From the NCBI GenBank assembly GCA_041319085.1, contig CP101033.1, positions 4,032,501 to 4,096,500 of the forward strand: a DNA stretch of 64,000 bases, in the 5' to 3' direction. Below, in pieces: positions 39,813 through 49,354 of the stretch. A program made the translations under genes and the position numbers. The notes under the pieces were generated by a model. That model saw only the letters and a program-made list of their open reading frames with translations. It was not told where the DNA came from and did no database searches. The stretch comes from Aeromonas veronii. GTDB taxonomy: Bacteria > Pseudomonadota > Gammaproteobacteria > Enterobacterales > Aeromonadaceae. Within the stretch, counting starts at the first letter, position 1. The number at the start of each line of letters is the position of its first letter.

Positions 39813-39985
39813 TGCGCCTCCTTGTGCTTGCGCTATGGGTACTCTTGTCACTCCCCCATAAAGATGCCACCAGCGACGCCCGATTAGTAGCCATTCATAG
39901 CCAAAAGATTGAAAAACCATGGGATAACGCCGCGATAATCCGCTCATTCGGCGCAATCCAGTGCAACGGCGGCCGCAAAAACAAC

Positions 39986-40008
39986 AGCCCCCGGCAAAAC
40001 CGGGGGCT
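39986..40008 (-). terminator. Terminator of ubiD-fre
   Basis: On the minus strand AGCCCCCGG / CCGGGGGCT with a TTTTG loop is followed by GTTGTTTTTG. It overlaps the upstream extension of the cyclase frame. Confidence 0.85.
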
Positions 40009-40031
40009 GGGTCATCCAGACGGGGATCCCG

Positions 40032-40730
40032 TCAGATAAATTCGTAGGCGTCACCGAAGATGCGCTCCGGCTCGGCGCCGAGGATCTTGAACTCCTCCCG
40101 TGCCGCACCCGCCATCTCGAAGCGACCGGCGACATAGATGTCGTAGTCGTGGAGGCTGACGAAGTCATCCATGATCGCCTTGTGTACCAGCCCGCTCTTG
40201 CCGGTCCAGTCAGCCTCCGGCTCCTGCACCACCGGGATGAAGGTGAGCGGGGCGTAGTCGCGCTCCCACTGCTGCATCAGCTCCTGCTCGTAGAGCCAGT
40301 GCGCCTGACGCACGCCCCAGTAGAAGAACACCGGACGCTTGCTGCCCGTGTCGATCAGGTACTCCAGAATGGCGCGGGCATAAGAGAAACCGGTGCCACC
40401 CGCCATCAGGATCAGCGGACGGGGGGACTCATCGCGCAGGAACGCCTTGCCAGCCGGCAATTCGACCTCGATCTCCCCCTGCTCGCGCATGCGGGCCAGC
40501 ACCTGACCGGCGTAGGCATTTTCGGGAGTGGCACCGATTTGCAGCTCCAGCACGCCCGGGCGGGTCGGCGAGTTGGCGATGGAGAAGGGACGCTTGTCCG
40601 AATCGCTCATCACCACCAGCAGATACTGGCCCGGCTTGAAACTGATCGCTTGCTGCGGCGTCAGGGCCACATGCCAGATGGTGTCGACATATTCGCGCAG
40701 TTCCTCTACGCGGCATTTGATACGTTGCAT
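40032..40730 (-). CDS. fre: NAD(P)H-flavin reductase Fre
   Basis: A 232-residue oxidoreductase that reduces free flavins with NAD(P)H. The flavin-binding motif is RPFSIANSP, the NAD(P)H-binding motif is LILMAGGTGFSYARAILEYL, and VFFYWGVRQAHWLYEQ and DIYVAGRFEMAGAAREEF are family signatures. In E. coli fre also follows ubiD. In that context reduced FMN could serve the UbiX prenyl-FMN route that supplies the UbiD cofactor (inference). Starts at 40730, 146 bp after ubiD. Confidence 0.95.
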   Translation of the reverse strand: MQRIKCRVEELREYVDTIWHVALTPQQAISFKPGQYLLVVMSDSDKRPFSIANSPTRPGVLELQIGATPENAYAGQVLARMREQGEIEVELPAGKAFLRDESPRPLILMAGGTGFSYARAILEYLIDTGSKRPVFFYWGVRQAHWLYEQELMQQWERDYAPLTFIPVVQEPEADWTGKSGLVHKAIMDDFVSLHDYDIYVAGRFEMAGAAREEFKILGAEPERIFGDAYEFI

Positions 40731-40876
40731 TCTTGTCCTTGTGGCGGGCTCGCTCGGCCCGCTTCGCTCATTGTTTCACTTTGGAGTGACGACCAGCCGC
40801 CCTGGCCCCGTCAGTCGAGAATACTCAAATCGGAGCGGATCGCATCACTTTTTGCAGCAAAACGGCCACCTCTGGC

Positions 40877-42346
40877 TCATCCGAGGATATTGAGTTCATC
40901 CCAGATGGCATCGACCTTCTGCTTCACCGCCTCGTCCTGAACGATGGGCTGACCCCACTCCCGGTTGGTCTCGCCCGGCCACTTGTTGGTGGCATCCAGC
41001 CCCATCTTGGAGCCGAGGCCGGAGACCGGCGAGGCGAAGTCCAGATAGTCGATCGGCGTATGCTCGATCAAGGTGGTATCCCGTGCCGGATCCATCCGGG
41101 TGGTGATGGCCCAAATCACATCCTTCCAGTCGCGGGCGTTGACGTCATCGTCACACACCACCACGAACTTGGTGTACATGAACTGGCGCAGAAAGGACCA
41201 GACCCCCAGCATCACCCGCTTGGCGTGGCCCGGGTAGCGCTTCTTGATGGTCACCACCGCCATCCGGTAGGAGCACCCCTCCGGCGGCAGATAGAAGTCC
41301 ACAATCTCGGGGAACTGCTTCTGCAGCAACGGCACGAACACCTCGTTCAGCGCCAGCCCCAGCACCGCCGGTTCATCGGGCGGACGGCCGGTGTAGGTAC
41401 TGTGGTAGATGGCATCGCGCCGCTTGGTGATGTGGGTGATGGTAAAGACCGGGAACTCGTCCACCTCGTTGTAGTACCCGGTGTGGTCGCCATAGGGCCC
41501 TTCCGGCGCCAGCTCACCCGGCTCCAGATAGCCTTCCAGCACGATCTCGGCGCTGGCGGGCACCTCCAGATCGCAGCTGATGGCCTTGATCACCTCGGTG
41601 CGGCTGCCGCGCAACAGACCGGCAAAGGCATATTCGGAGAGGGTATCCGGCACCGGTGTCACCGCGCCGAGAATGGTCGCCGGATCGGCGCCGAGCGCCA
41701 CCACCACCGGGAATCGCTCACCGGGATGGGCCTCCTGCCACTCGCGAAAATCGATGGCACCGCCACGATGATCGAGCCAGCGCATGATCAGCTTGTTTTT
41801 GGCGATCTTCTGCTGGCGATAGATGCCGAGGTTCTGCCGTTTCTTGTAGGGGCCACGGGTGATGGTGAGGCCCCAGGTGACCAGCGGCGCCACATCGCCG
41901 GGCCAGCAGTGCTGGATCGGGATCTGGTCGAGATCGACCGCATCTCCCTCCTGCACCACCTGCTGGCAGGGGGCGGAAGAGAGGCGCTTGGTCGGCATGT
42001 TGAGCACCTGCTTGAAGATCGGCAGCTTCTCCATCAGCTCCTTGAACCCCTTGGGTGGCTCGGGCTCCTTCAGATAGGAGAGCCAGACCCCGACCTGACG
42101 CAGGGCCCCCACATCGGGCTGCCCCATGCCCATGGCAACCCGATCCGGGGTACCGAACAGGTTGGTCAGCACCGGCATGGTGTAGCCTTTGGGATTTTCG
42201 AACAGCAGAGCCGGGCCGCCCGCACGCAGGGTGCGATCGCTGATCTCGGTCATCTCCAGATAGGGATCTATCTCGCGGGTGATGCGCTTGAGTTGTCCGT
42301 TTTGTTCCAGCTGCGCGATGAAATCACGCAAATCCTTGTATTTCAT
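40877..42346 (-). CDS. ubiD: 3-octaprenyl-4-hydroxybenzoate carboxy-lyase UbiD
   Basis: Prenylated-FMN-dependent decarboxylase of ubiquinone synthesis, 489 residues. It begins [22 protein letters not shown]. Family motifs: [34 protein letters not shown], the catalytic Glu region [20 protein letters not shown], and the late [20 protein letters not shown]. The ATG at 42346 follows GGGAA; an in-frame upstream start at 42358 is less likely. An unknown exported-protein gene ends 33 bp before it. Confidence 0.96.
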   Translation of the reverse strand: MKYKDLRDFIAQLEQNGQLKRITREIDPYLEMTEISDRTLRAGGPALLFENPKGYTMPVLTNLFGTPDRVAMGMGQPDVGALRQVGVWLSYLKEPEPPKGFKELMEKLPIFKQVLNMPTKRLSSAPCQQVVQEGDAVDLDQIPIQHCWPGDVAPLVTWGLTITRGPYKKRQNLGIYRQQKIAKNKLIMRWLDHRGGAIDFREWQEAHPGERFPVVVALGADPATILGAVTPVPDTLSEYAFAGLLRGSRTEVIKAISCDLEVPASAEIVLEGYLEPGELAPEGPYGDHTGYYNEVDEFPVFTITHITKRRDAIYHSTYTGRPPDEPAVLGLALNEVFVPLLQKQFPEIVDFYLPPEGCSYRMAVVTIKKRYPGHAKRVMLGVWSFLRQFMYTKFVVVCDDDVNARDWKDVIWAITTRMDPARDTTLIEHTPIDYLDFASPVSGLGSKMGLDATNKWPGETNREWGQPIVQDEAVKQKVDAIWDELNILG

Positions 42347-42379
42347 GCAAGTTCCCAACCGGGTTCAGGAGGTCAGGCA

Positions 42380-43372
42380 TTATAACTCTGGCTGCCCATC
42401 GGGTGTACCCGAATCGGGCAGCAGACTCGGTGCAATGGGTCGCGTGTCACGCTGGCCGAGCCGTCTGGCCAGCGCAGAGAGCAGTTGGGGCTCGTCCACC
42501 TCCATCAACAGACCGGCCACCAGCGCCCCGTATTGGCGGTTGGAGAGTTCCGCCAGCAGGTATTTCTGGGCCTGTGGCGGCAGGGGCGAGAGCGCGCTCA
42601 GCTGACGTAGCGCAGCCCCCTTCAACCCCTCGTTGCCACTGGCGGCAATCAGCAGGGAGCTGGCGGCAGTGCCGTGATGGAAGCGGTTGATGGTGGAGAG
42701 TGCCCGCAGCGCATCCTGATCTGCCGGCCGCCGCCACAACATGCCATAGAGCGCCGGTTCGCCAGTGCGTTGCAACAGGTGGAGCAACAGGTGGTTATCG
42801 GGCAGATAGATATTCTGACTGGCCAGCGCTTGCGCCTCCCGCATCCAGATCGGTTGCGGCAAGGCGTCGAGGGCCAGCAACAGGGCTTGCTGCTGCATGG
42901 CGAGATTGGGGTTACTGCTGTAATAGAGGGACTTGAGCTGGAAGTTGCCTTGGGCAAGCTGTTGCCGATAGCGCAGCACCAGTGACTGCAGTTGCCACTC
43001 CCCCAGCAACTGACGGGCGCGCGCAGCAAAATCATAGACAGGTTGCTGCACCAGAAAACCATCGACCTGCTGCTCCATGAGCCACTCGGGGGCCTTGTCG
43101 GCCTGTGCCTCGACCCACTGTTGCAACGCGGGAGACGCAGGCGCGGCAACCGGAATCGCCCGCAGCAGTTGCAACAGCAGGAGCTCCCGCTGCTCACGAC
43201 TGAGGGTCGCCAACAGAGAGTCGATGGCGGCAAATTGCCCCTGCCGTAGACGGCTCGCCAGATAGTGCTGGTGCGTCTGCAGCGTCTCGGCTGTCACTGC
43301 GGGCGGTGCGCTCTGCGCATAGGCTGGCATTGCGCTCAGCAACCCCAACAAGAACCAGAGAACAGAATTCAT
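42380..43372 (-). CDS. Exported protein of unknown function
   Basis: A 330-residue protein with a clear signal peptide (MNSVLWFLLGLLSAMPAYAQ). The rest is helical, Leu/Gln/Ala-rich and repetitive (LSREQRELLLLQLLRAIP, LLLHLLQRTGEPALYGMLW, LAELSNRQYGALVAGLLME), suggestive of alpha-solenoid or HEAT-like repeats. I do not recognise the family. The start at 43372 is fixed by the signal peptide. It lies between the rho terminator and ubiD, all minus strand; co-transcription with ubiD is possible (33-bp gap). Confidence 0.75.
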   Translation of the reverse strand: MNSVLWFLLGLLSAMPAYAQSAPPAVTAETLQTHQHYLASRLRQGQFAAIDSLLATLSREQRELLLLQLLRAIPVAAPASPALQQWVEAQADKAPEWLMEQQVDGFLVQQPVYDFAARARQLLGEWQLQSLVLRYRQQLAQGNFQLKSLYYSSNPNLAMQQQALLLALDALPQPIWMREAQALASQNIYLPDNHLLLHLLQRTGEPALYGMLWRRPADQDALRALSTINRFHHGTAASSLLIAASGNEGLKGAALRQLSALSPLPPQAQKYLLAELSNRQYGALVAGLLMEVDEPQLLSALARRLGQRDTRPIAPSLLPDSGTPDGQPEL

Positions 43373-43432
43373 GACGTCTCCATCCATGTGACATCGGGAT
43401 CTCATACTACTAGGGCGACCGGAAAACAGATA

Positions 43433-43460
43433 AACAAAAACCGCGACCTGGGCCGCGGTT
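43433..43460 (-). terminator. Terminator of rho
   Basis: On the minus strand AACCGCG / CGCGGTT with a GCCCAGGT loop, then TTTGTTT, 21 bp after the rho stop. Confidence 0.75.
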
Positions 43461-43480
43461 TCGTCATTTTGTGACCGGAC

Positions 43481-44746
<1,266 letters not shown>

Positions 44747-44914
44747 AGTGGTGAAAGTCTGTAAGCAAGGATTGAAATGAGGAGACAGTCTGCTGGATTG
44801 ATGCTGATCGGATTTGATTGCCAGGCTGTGGTTAGCAAAGAGTCAGGCAAAAAGGTTAGCAAACGAGCGATAAACTAGCACCAATCGGGATGAGCGTCTA
44901 GGTGATAAAACACA

Positions 44915-44941
44915 AGGAGCGCATTATTGCAATGCGCTCCT
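44915..44941 (-). terminator. Terminator of trxA
   Basis: On the minus strand AGGAGCGCATT / AATGCGCTCCT with a GCAAT loop is followed by TGTGTTTT. It lies between trxA and rho. Confidence 0.82.
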
Positions 44942-44950
44942 CTTTGATTA

Positions 44951-45277
44951 TTACAGGTTGCCGTCCAGGAACTCTTTCAGCTGAGTCTTGGACAGTGCAC
45001 CGACCTTGGTCGCTGCCACTTCGCCATTCTTGAACAGCAAGAGGGTCGGGATACCACGAATGCCGTACTTGGGCGGAGTATCAGAGTTATGGTCGATGTT
45101 CAGTTTGGCTACGGTTACGCGACCTTCGTACTCTTGGGCAACTTCTTCCAGGATCGGGGCAATCATCTTGCACGGACCACACCACTCGGCCCAGAAGTCG
45201 ACCAGAACGGCGCCATCGGCTTTGATTACATCTGCCTCGAAGCTGGCATCGCTCAGCTGAACAATCTTGTCACTCAT
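44951..45277 (-). CDS. trxA: Thioredoxin 1
   Basis: A 108-residue thioredoxin, a general cytoplasmic disulfide reductant. The active site is WCGPCK (Cys33, Cys36), with the cis-proline region [15 protein letters not shown]. The ATG at 45277 ([13 protein letters not shown]) is the normal start; an upstream in-frame TTG at 45283 is rejected. Divergent from rhlB with 113 bp between, the conserved rho-trxA//rhlB-gppA arrangement. Confidence 0.97.
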   Translation of the reverse strand: MSDKIVQLSDASFEADVIKADGAVLVDFWAEWCGPCKMIAPILEEVAQEYEGRVTVAKLNIDHNSDTPPKYGIRGIPTLLLFKNGEVAATKVGALSKTQLKEFLDGNL

Positions 45278-45390
45278 CTCCAACTCCAGTCAGTAATTAA
45301 GGCTTTATTGACATATCAACAAAGGCAATAGTTGCCCTATTTGAAATGATCCTGTTTATTATTGCAAGCCTAACCTGATAACCTACCGCC

Positions 45391-46680
45391 ATGAGCAAAA
45401 CACACTTAACGACCGACAAATTCGCCCAAATGGGCCTCGAACCCGAAGTTCTGGCTGGTCTGGAATCAAAGGGATTTCACTATTGCACGCCCATCCAGGC
45501 ACTGTCTCTGCCACTGCTGGTAGAAGGTCATGACCTCGCCGGTCAGGCCCAGACCGGAACCGGCAAGACCATTGCCTTCCTGGCCGCGACATTCAACTAT
45601 CTACTGACTCACCCGCTGACCAAGCCCCGTCTGGTTAACCAACCCAGAGCCATCATCATGGCGCCCACCCGGGAACTGGCAGTACAGATCTATAACGATG
45701 CCGACAGCATCGCTGCTTCTACCGGCCTGAAACTCGGCCTCGCCTACGGTGGCGAAGGTTACGACAAGCAGTTGGCCGTGCTGGAGCAGGGCGTCGACAT
45801 CCTGATCGGCACCACCGGCCGCATCATCGACTACTTCAAGTCCAAGGTGATCGATCTGAGCAACATTCAGGTCGTGGTACTGGACGAAGCAGATCGCATG
45901 TTCGATCTGGGCTTCATCAAGGACATCCGCTTCCTGTTCCGCCGCATGCCTGCCCCGACCGAGCGTCTTAGCATGCTGTTCTCCGCCACCCTCTCCCTGC
46001 GGGTGCAGGAGCTGGCCTACGAACACATGAACCACCCGGAACATGTGCAAGTCGAGCCGGAGCAGATGACCGGCGTGCGGATCAAGGAGGAGCTGTTCTA
46101 CCCCTCCAATGAAGACAAGATGTTGCTGCTGCTCTCCCTGATGGAAGAGGAGTGGCCGGAGAAAGCCATCGTCTTCGCCAACACCAAGCATGTCTGCGAA
46201 GATGTCCATGCCTGGCTGGAAAACGACGGCCACCGCGTTGGTCTGCTGACCGGTGACGTGCCGCAGAAGAAGCGGATGAAGATCCTCGAGGATTTCACCA
46301 AGGGGGCGCTCGATATTCTGGTCGCCACCGACGTGGCCGCCCGTGGTCTACACATCCCTGACGTGACCCACGTCTTCAACTATGACCTGCCCGACGATGC
46401 CGAAGACTATGTACACCGTATCGGTCGTACCGGTCGTGCCGGCAAGAGCGGTCACTCCATCAGCCTGGCCTGTGAAGACTATGCCTTCAACCTGCCGGCC
46501 ATCGAGGAGTACATCCACCACGCCATTCCGGTCAGCAAGTACGACCGCGAAGCGCTGCTGGATGACGTGACTGCGCCGAAACGGGTGTTCCGCAACCGTC
46601 AGCCGGTGAACCGCAACATGCGGGATCGCCAGGGCGGTGGCAACAGCAACAACCGTCGTCGTCCACCGCGCAAGAGCTAA
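45391..46680 (+). CDS. rhlB: ATP-dependent RNA helicase RhlB
   Basis: A 429-residue DEAD-box helicase; in enterobacteria it is the RNA-unwinding component of the RNase E degradosome. Motifs: Q motif [15 protein letters not shown], Walker [16 protein letters not shown] in [17 protein letters not shown] in [20 protein letters not shown], and [13 protein letters not shown]. The C-terminus is a basic, Asn/Arg-rich tail ([17 protein letters not shown]). gppA follows 11 bp downstream. Confidence 0.96.
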   Translation: MSKTHLTTDKFAQMGLEPEVLAGLESKGFHYCTPIQALSLPLLVEGHDLAGQAQTGTGKTIAFLAATFNYLLTHPLTKPRLVNQPRAIIMAPTRELAVQIYNDADSIAASTGLKLGLAYGGEGYDKQLAVLEQGVDILIGTTGRIIDYFKSKVIDLSNIQVVVLDEADRMFDLGFIKDIRFLFRRMPAPTERLSMLFSATLSLRVQELAYEHMNHPEHVQVEPEQMTGVRIKEELFYPSNEDKMLLLLSLMEEEWPEKAIVFANTKHVCEDVHAWLENDGHRVGLLTGDVPQKKRMKILEDFTKGALDILVATDVAARGLHIPDVTHVFNYDLPDDAEDYVHRIGRTGRAGKSGHSISLACEDYAFNLPAIEEYIHHAIPVSKYDREALLDDVTAPKRVFRNRQPVNRNMRDRQGGGNSNNRRRPPRKS

Positions 46681-46691
46681 GGACAGGCCCG

Positions 46692-48182
46692 TTGCACAAC
46701 TCGCCTCTCTATGCCGCTATCGACCTCGGCTCCAACAGCTTTCATATGCTGGTGGTGCGCGAGGTCGCCGGTGCCCTGCGCACCGTCGCCAAGGTCAAAC
46801 GCAAGGTGCGCCTCGCCGCCGGGCTCGATCAGGAATTTCGTCTCAACCGCGCCGCCATGGAGCGGGGCTGGGACTGTTTGCGTCTCTTCTCCGAACAGTT
46901 GCAGGACATTCCGGCCGACAATATCCGGGTGGTGGGCACCGCCACCTTGCGCCTCGCCACCAACGTCGATGAGTTCCTCAGCGAAGCGGAACGGGTGCTC
47001 AACCACAGCATCGAGATCATCTCGGGCGAGGAAGAGGCCAAAACCATCTACGAAGGGGTCTCCTGGACCTCTGCCGGGGAAGGCAACCGACTGGTGATCG
47101 ACATCGGCGGCGCCAGTACCGAACTGGTGATCGGCGAACATAGCGAAGCAAAACTGCTCAACAGCCTGCACATGGGCTGCGTCACCTGGCTCAACAATCA
47201 CTTCGGTGATGGCGAGCTCTCCGAAGCCCGTTTCGAGCAGGCGATTGCCGCCGCCAAGGCGGTGCTGGAGAAGGTGGCGGAAGATTACCGCGCCCTCGGC
47301 TGGCGCACCTGCGTCGGCGCCTCCGGCACGGTACAGGCGCTGCAAGAGATCATGCTGGCGCAAGGGAAGAGCGAACGGGTCACTCTGCCGAAACTGCAGG
47401 AGCTGATGGGCCAGGCCATCGCCTGCGGCAAGCTGGATCGGCTGCAACTGGAAGGGCTGGCGGCCGAACGGCTGACCGTGTTCCCCTCCGGCCTCGCCAT
47501 CCTGATCGCCATCTTCGAAACCCTGAATATCGAGAGCATGACCCTCGCGGGTGGCGCCCTGCGTGAAGGGCTGATCTACGGTCTGCTTGGCAACAATCAC
47601 GACTGTGATGCCCGGGATCGCACCGCCGACAGCCTGATCAGCCGCTATCAGCTGGATAAAGAGCACGCCGAACGGGTGCGCGATACCGCCGTTGAGGCGT
47701 TCAACCAGCTGCAACCGGCCTGGCGCCTCTCCAAACGCTACGGTCGCCCAATCTTGCGTTATGCCGCGCTGCTGCACGAGATCGGCCTCTGTATCGAGTA
47801 CAAGAAGGCGCCGCAACACGCCGCCTACATCATCGACAACATCGACATGCCGGGCTTTACCCCCGCGCAAAAGAAGCTGTTGTCGGCCCTGCTGTTCAAC
47901 CAGCGGGACGAATTCAAGCTGGAACCGCTGGAGAAACAGGGTGCCGTCACCGCTCGTCAGGCGATCCGGCTGGCCCGTATCCTGCGCATCGCGCTGATCC
48001 TCTGCATGCGCCGCACCCAGGGCACAGTACCCAGCTTCACCCTGCAGGCAGAAGAGGAGTCAATGACCCTGACCCTGCCCAAGGGCTGGATGGATGAACA
48101 CTACCTGCGCGCCAGCGAGCTGCGGCTCGAGGTGGAACGCCAGCAGAAGATGGGCTGGCCGACCCGCGTACAGGAAGCCTGA
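46692..48182 (+). CDS. gppA: Guanosine-5'-triphosphate,3'-diphosphate pyrophosphatase GppA
   Basis: A 496-residue Ppx/GppA-family phosphatase that converts pppGpp to ppGpp in the stringent response. N-terminal ASKHA-type phosphate loop LYAAIDLGSNSFHMLVVREV, then VISGEEE-like IISGEEEAKTIYEG, and DIGGASTELV. A C-terminal HD-like domain has LLHEIGL and PQHAAYIIDN. No ATG is available before the conserved start, so the TTG at 46692 (MHNSPLYAA) is used. Follows rhlB as in E. coli. Confidence 0.94.
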   Translation: MHNSPLYAAIDLGSNSFHMLVVREVAGALRTVAKVKRKVRLAAGLDQEFRLNRAAMERGWDCLRLFSEQLQDIPADNIRVVGTATLRLATNVDEFLSEAERVLNHSIEIISGEEEAKTIYEGVSWTSAGEGNRLVIDIGGASTELVIGEHSEAKLLNSLHMGCVTWLNNHFGDGELSEARFEQAIAAAKAVLEKVAEDYRALGWRTCVGASGTVQALQEIMLAQGKSERVTLPKLQELMGQAIACGKLDRLQLEGLAAERLTVFPSGLAILIAIFETLNIESMTLAGGALREGLIYGLLGNNHDCDARDRTADSLISRYQLDKEHAERVRDTAVEAFNQLQPAWRLSKRYGRPILRYAALLHEIGLCIEYKKAPQHAAYIIDNIDMPGFTPAQKKLLSALLFNQRDEFKLEPLEKQGAVTARQAIRLARILRIALILCMRRTQGTVPSFTLQAEEESMTLTLPKGWMDEHYLRASELRLEVERQQKMGWPTRVQEA

Positions 48183-48212
48183 CTCAGCAACCAGGCTGTT
48201 TTGGAGCCGATC

Positions 48213-48467
48213 ATGCCGGATTATCAACCCATCAGCTGCGATCTCTACGACTGGCTCGAAATTGCTGCCAGCTGGCAACTGCCAGTGACCCTCACCAGTC
48301 GCGAGGGTCGCCAGTGGGATGACAAAATCCGCACCATCGAAGCCAGCGAAGGGATCGAGTATCTGCTGCTGCACTGTGGCGAGCGGCTCAGCCTGGCGGA
48401 TCTGGCGACCCTGCGCCTGAACTGGCAAGAGGAAGAGAAGCTGATCCACTTCGCGCCAACCAACTGA
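48213..48467 (+). CDS. rof: Rho-binding antiterminator Rof (YaeO)
   Basis: An 84-residue protein that resembles E. coli Rof/YaeO, which binds Rho's RNA-binding domain and inhibits termination. The N-terminal YQPISCDLYDWLEIAASWQL and central EGIEYLLLHCGERLSLADL match the family's beta-rich fold. The ATG at 48213 follows a GGAG; the upstream TTG is rejected. It lies 30 bp after gppA and 3.5 kb from rho, and in E. coli the gene is not in this neighbourhood. Linkage to rho and rhlB supports the assignment. Confidence 0.85.
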   Translation: MPDYQPISCDLYDWLEIAASWQLPVTLTSREGRQWDDKIRTIEASEGIEYLLLHCGERLSLADLATLRLNWQEEEKLIHFAPTN

Positions 48468-48477
48468 ATCCAATACG

Positions 48478-48517
48478 AAAAAGGAGGGCCAACATGACGT
48501 TGGCCCTCCTTTTTTAC
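48478..48517. terminator. Strong bidirectional terminator after rof
   Basis: Stem AAAAAGGAGGGCCAAC / GTTGGCCCTCCTTTTT with an ATGAC loop. It lies between convergent rof and rsmJ. Confidence 0.93.
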
Positions 48518-48538
48518 ATCCGCAACTCGCACTGGCCG

Positions 48539-49315
48539 TTAACCCGCCACCAATGCCGCCATCACGTAGACATCGAAGCGGTTGCTCTTGGTCTCGATGG
48601 CCATGCTGGGTTTGTGCTCGTTGAGCCAGCCCGCATAGTCCGGCCGCTTCACCACCACCCGCTTCTCAGCCATCTTGAGCGCGGCAGGCAGCAGGACATC
48701 CGCATCGAGATCCGGCCCCACCAGCGACTGGAACACCCGCATCTCTTTTTTCACCAGCGCCGACTTCTGCTTGTGAGGGAACATGGGGTCGAGGTAGATC
48801 ACCTCGGGCCGCTCCGGCAGCGCCAGCAGGTTGTCCACCGCCGGGCCCTGCAGCAGTTGCATCCGCTCGCTGACCCAGGGGCCAATCTCGGGATCCTGCG
48901 CAGCCCGCGCCAGCCCGTCCTGCAACAGAGCAGCCACCACAGGGCTGCGTTCGATCAGGGTCACCTTGCAACCGAGGGAGGCGAGCACGAAGGCATCGCG
49001 CCCCAGCCCGGCGGTGGCATCCACCACGGTCGGTGTGGCACCGGCCTTGAGCCCCACTGCCTTGGCGATGGACTGGCCGCGACCACCGCCAAATTTGCGA
49101 CGATGTGCCACCGCCCCTTCCACGAAGTCCACATAGACGGCCCCCAGCTTGGGCTCATCCAGCTTGCGCAGTTCCAGTCGGTCTTCAGTCAGTACCAGCG
49201 CAAACGGGGCCGGAAACTCCACGTCGGCAAGGCGTAAACGCAGAGCGTCGAGCTCGCCATCAAGGGCGGGGACTTCACTGAAAACCTGAATATGGGGCAT
49301 AGAAGGCAGACTCAT
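48539..49315 (-). CDS. rsmJ: 16S rRNA (guanine1516-N2)-methyltransferase RsmJ
   Basis: SAM-dependent methyltransferase of about 258 residues (YhiQ). SAM-binding motif [19 protein letters not shown], then [14 protein letters not shown], the catalytic-type [21 protein letters not shown], and a C-terminal [18 protein letters not shown] is typical of the family. Start choice is uncertain: 49336, 49315 ([11 protein letters not shown]) or 49300. In E. coli prlC is directly upstream; here a PAS-GGDEF-EAL gene lies between them. Confidence 0.92.
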   Translation of the reverse strand: MSLPSMPHIQVFSEVPALDGELDALRLRLADVEFPAPFALVLTEDRLELRKLDEPKLGAVYVDFVEGAVAHRRKFGGGRGQSIAKAVGLKAGATPTVVDATAGLGRDAFVLASLGCKVTLIERSPVVAALLQDGLARAAQDPEIGPWVSERMQLLQGPAVDNLLALPERPEVIYLDPMFPHKQKSALVKKEMRVFQSLVGPDLDADVLLPAALKMAEKRVVVKRPDYAGWLNEHKPSMAIETKSNRFDVYVMAALVAG

Positions 49316-49354
49316 GGCACGTACAGAAGCGGCCATGATAACAGAAGCGGTGGA

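Noticed and set aside
38799..39956. 385-residue diguanylate cyclase start at 39956
   Set aside because: No ribosome-binding site there, and the extension reaches towards the fre terminator; GGAGG before 39812/39809 fits better.
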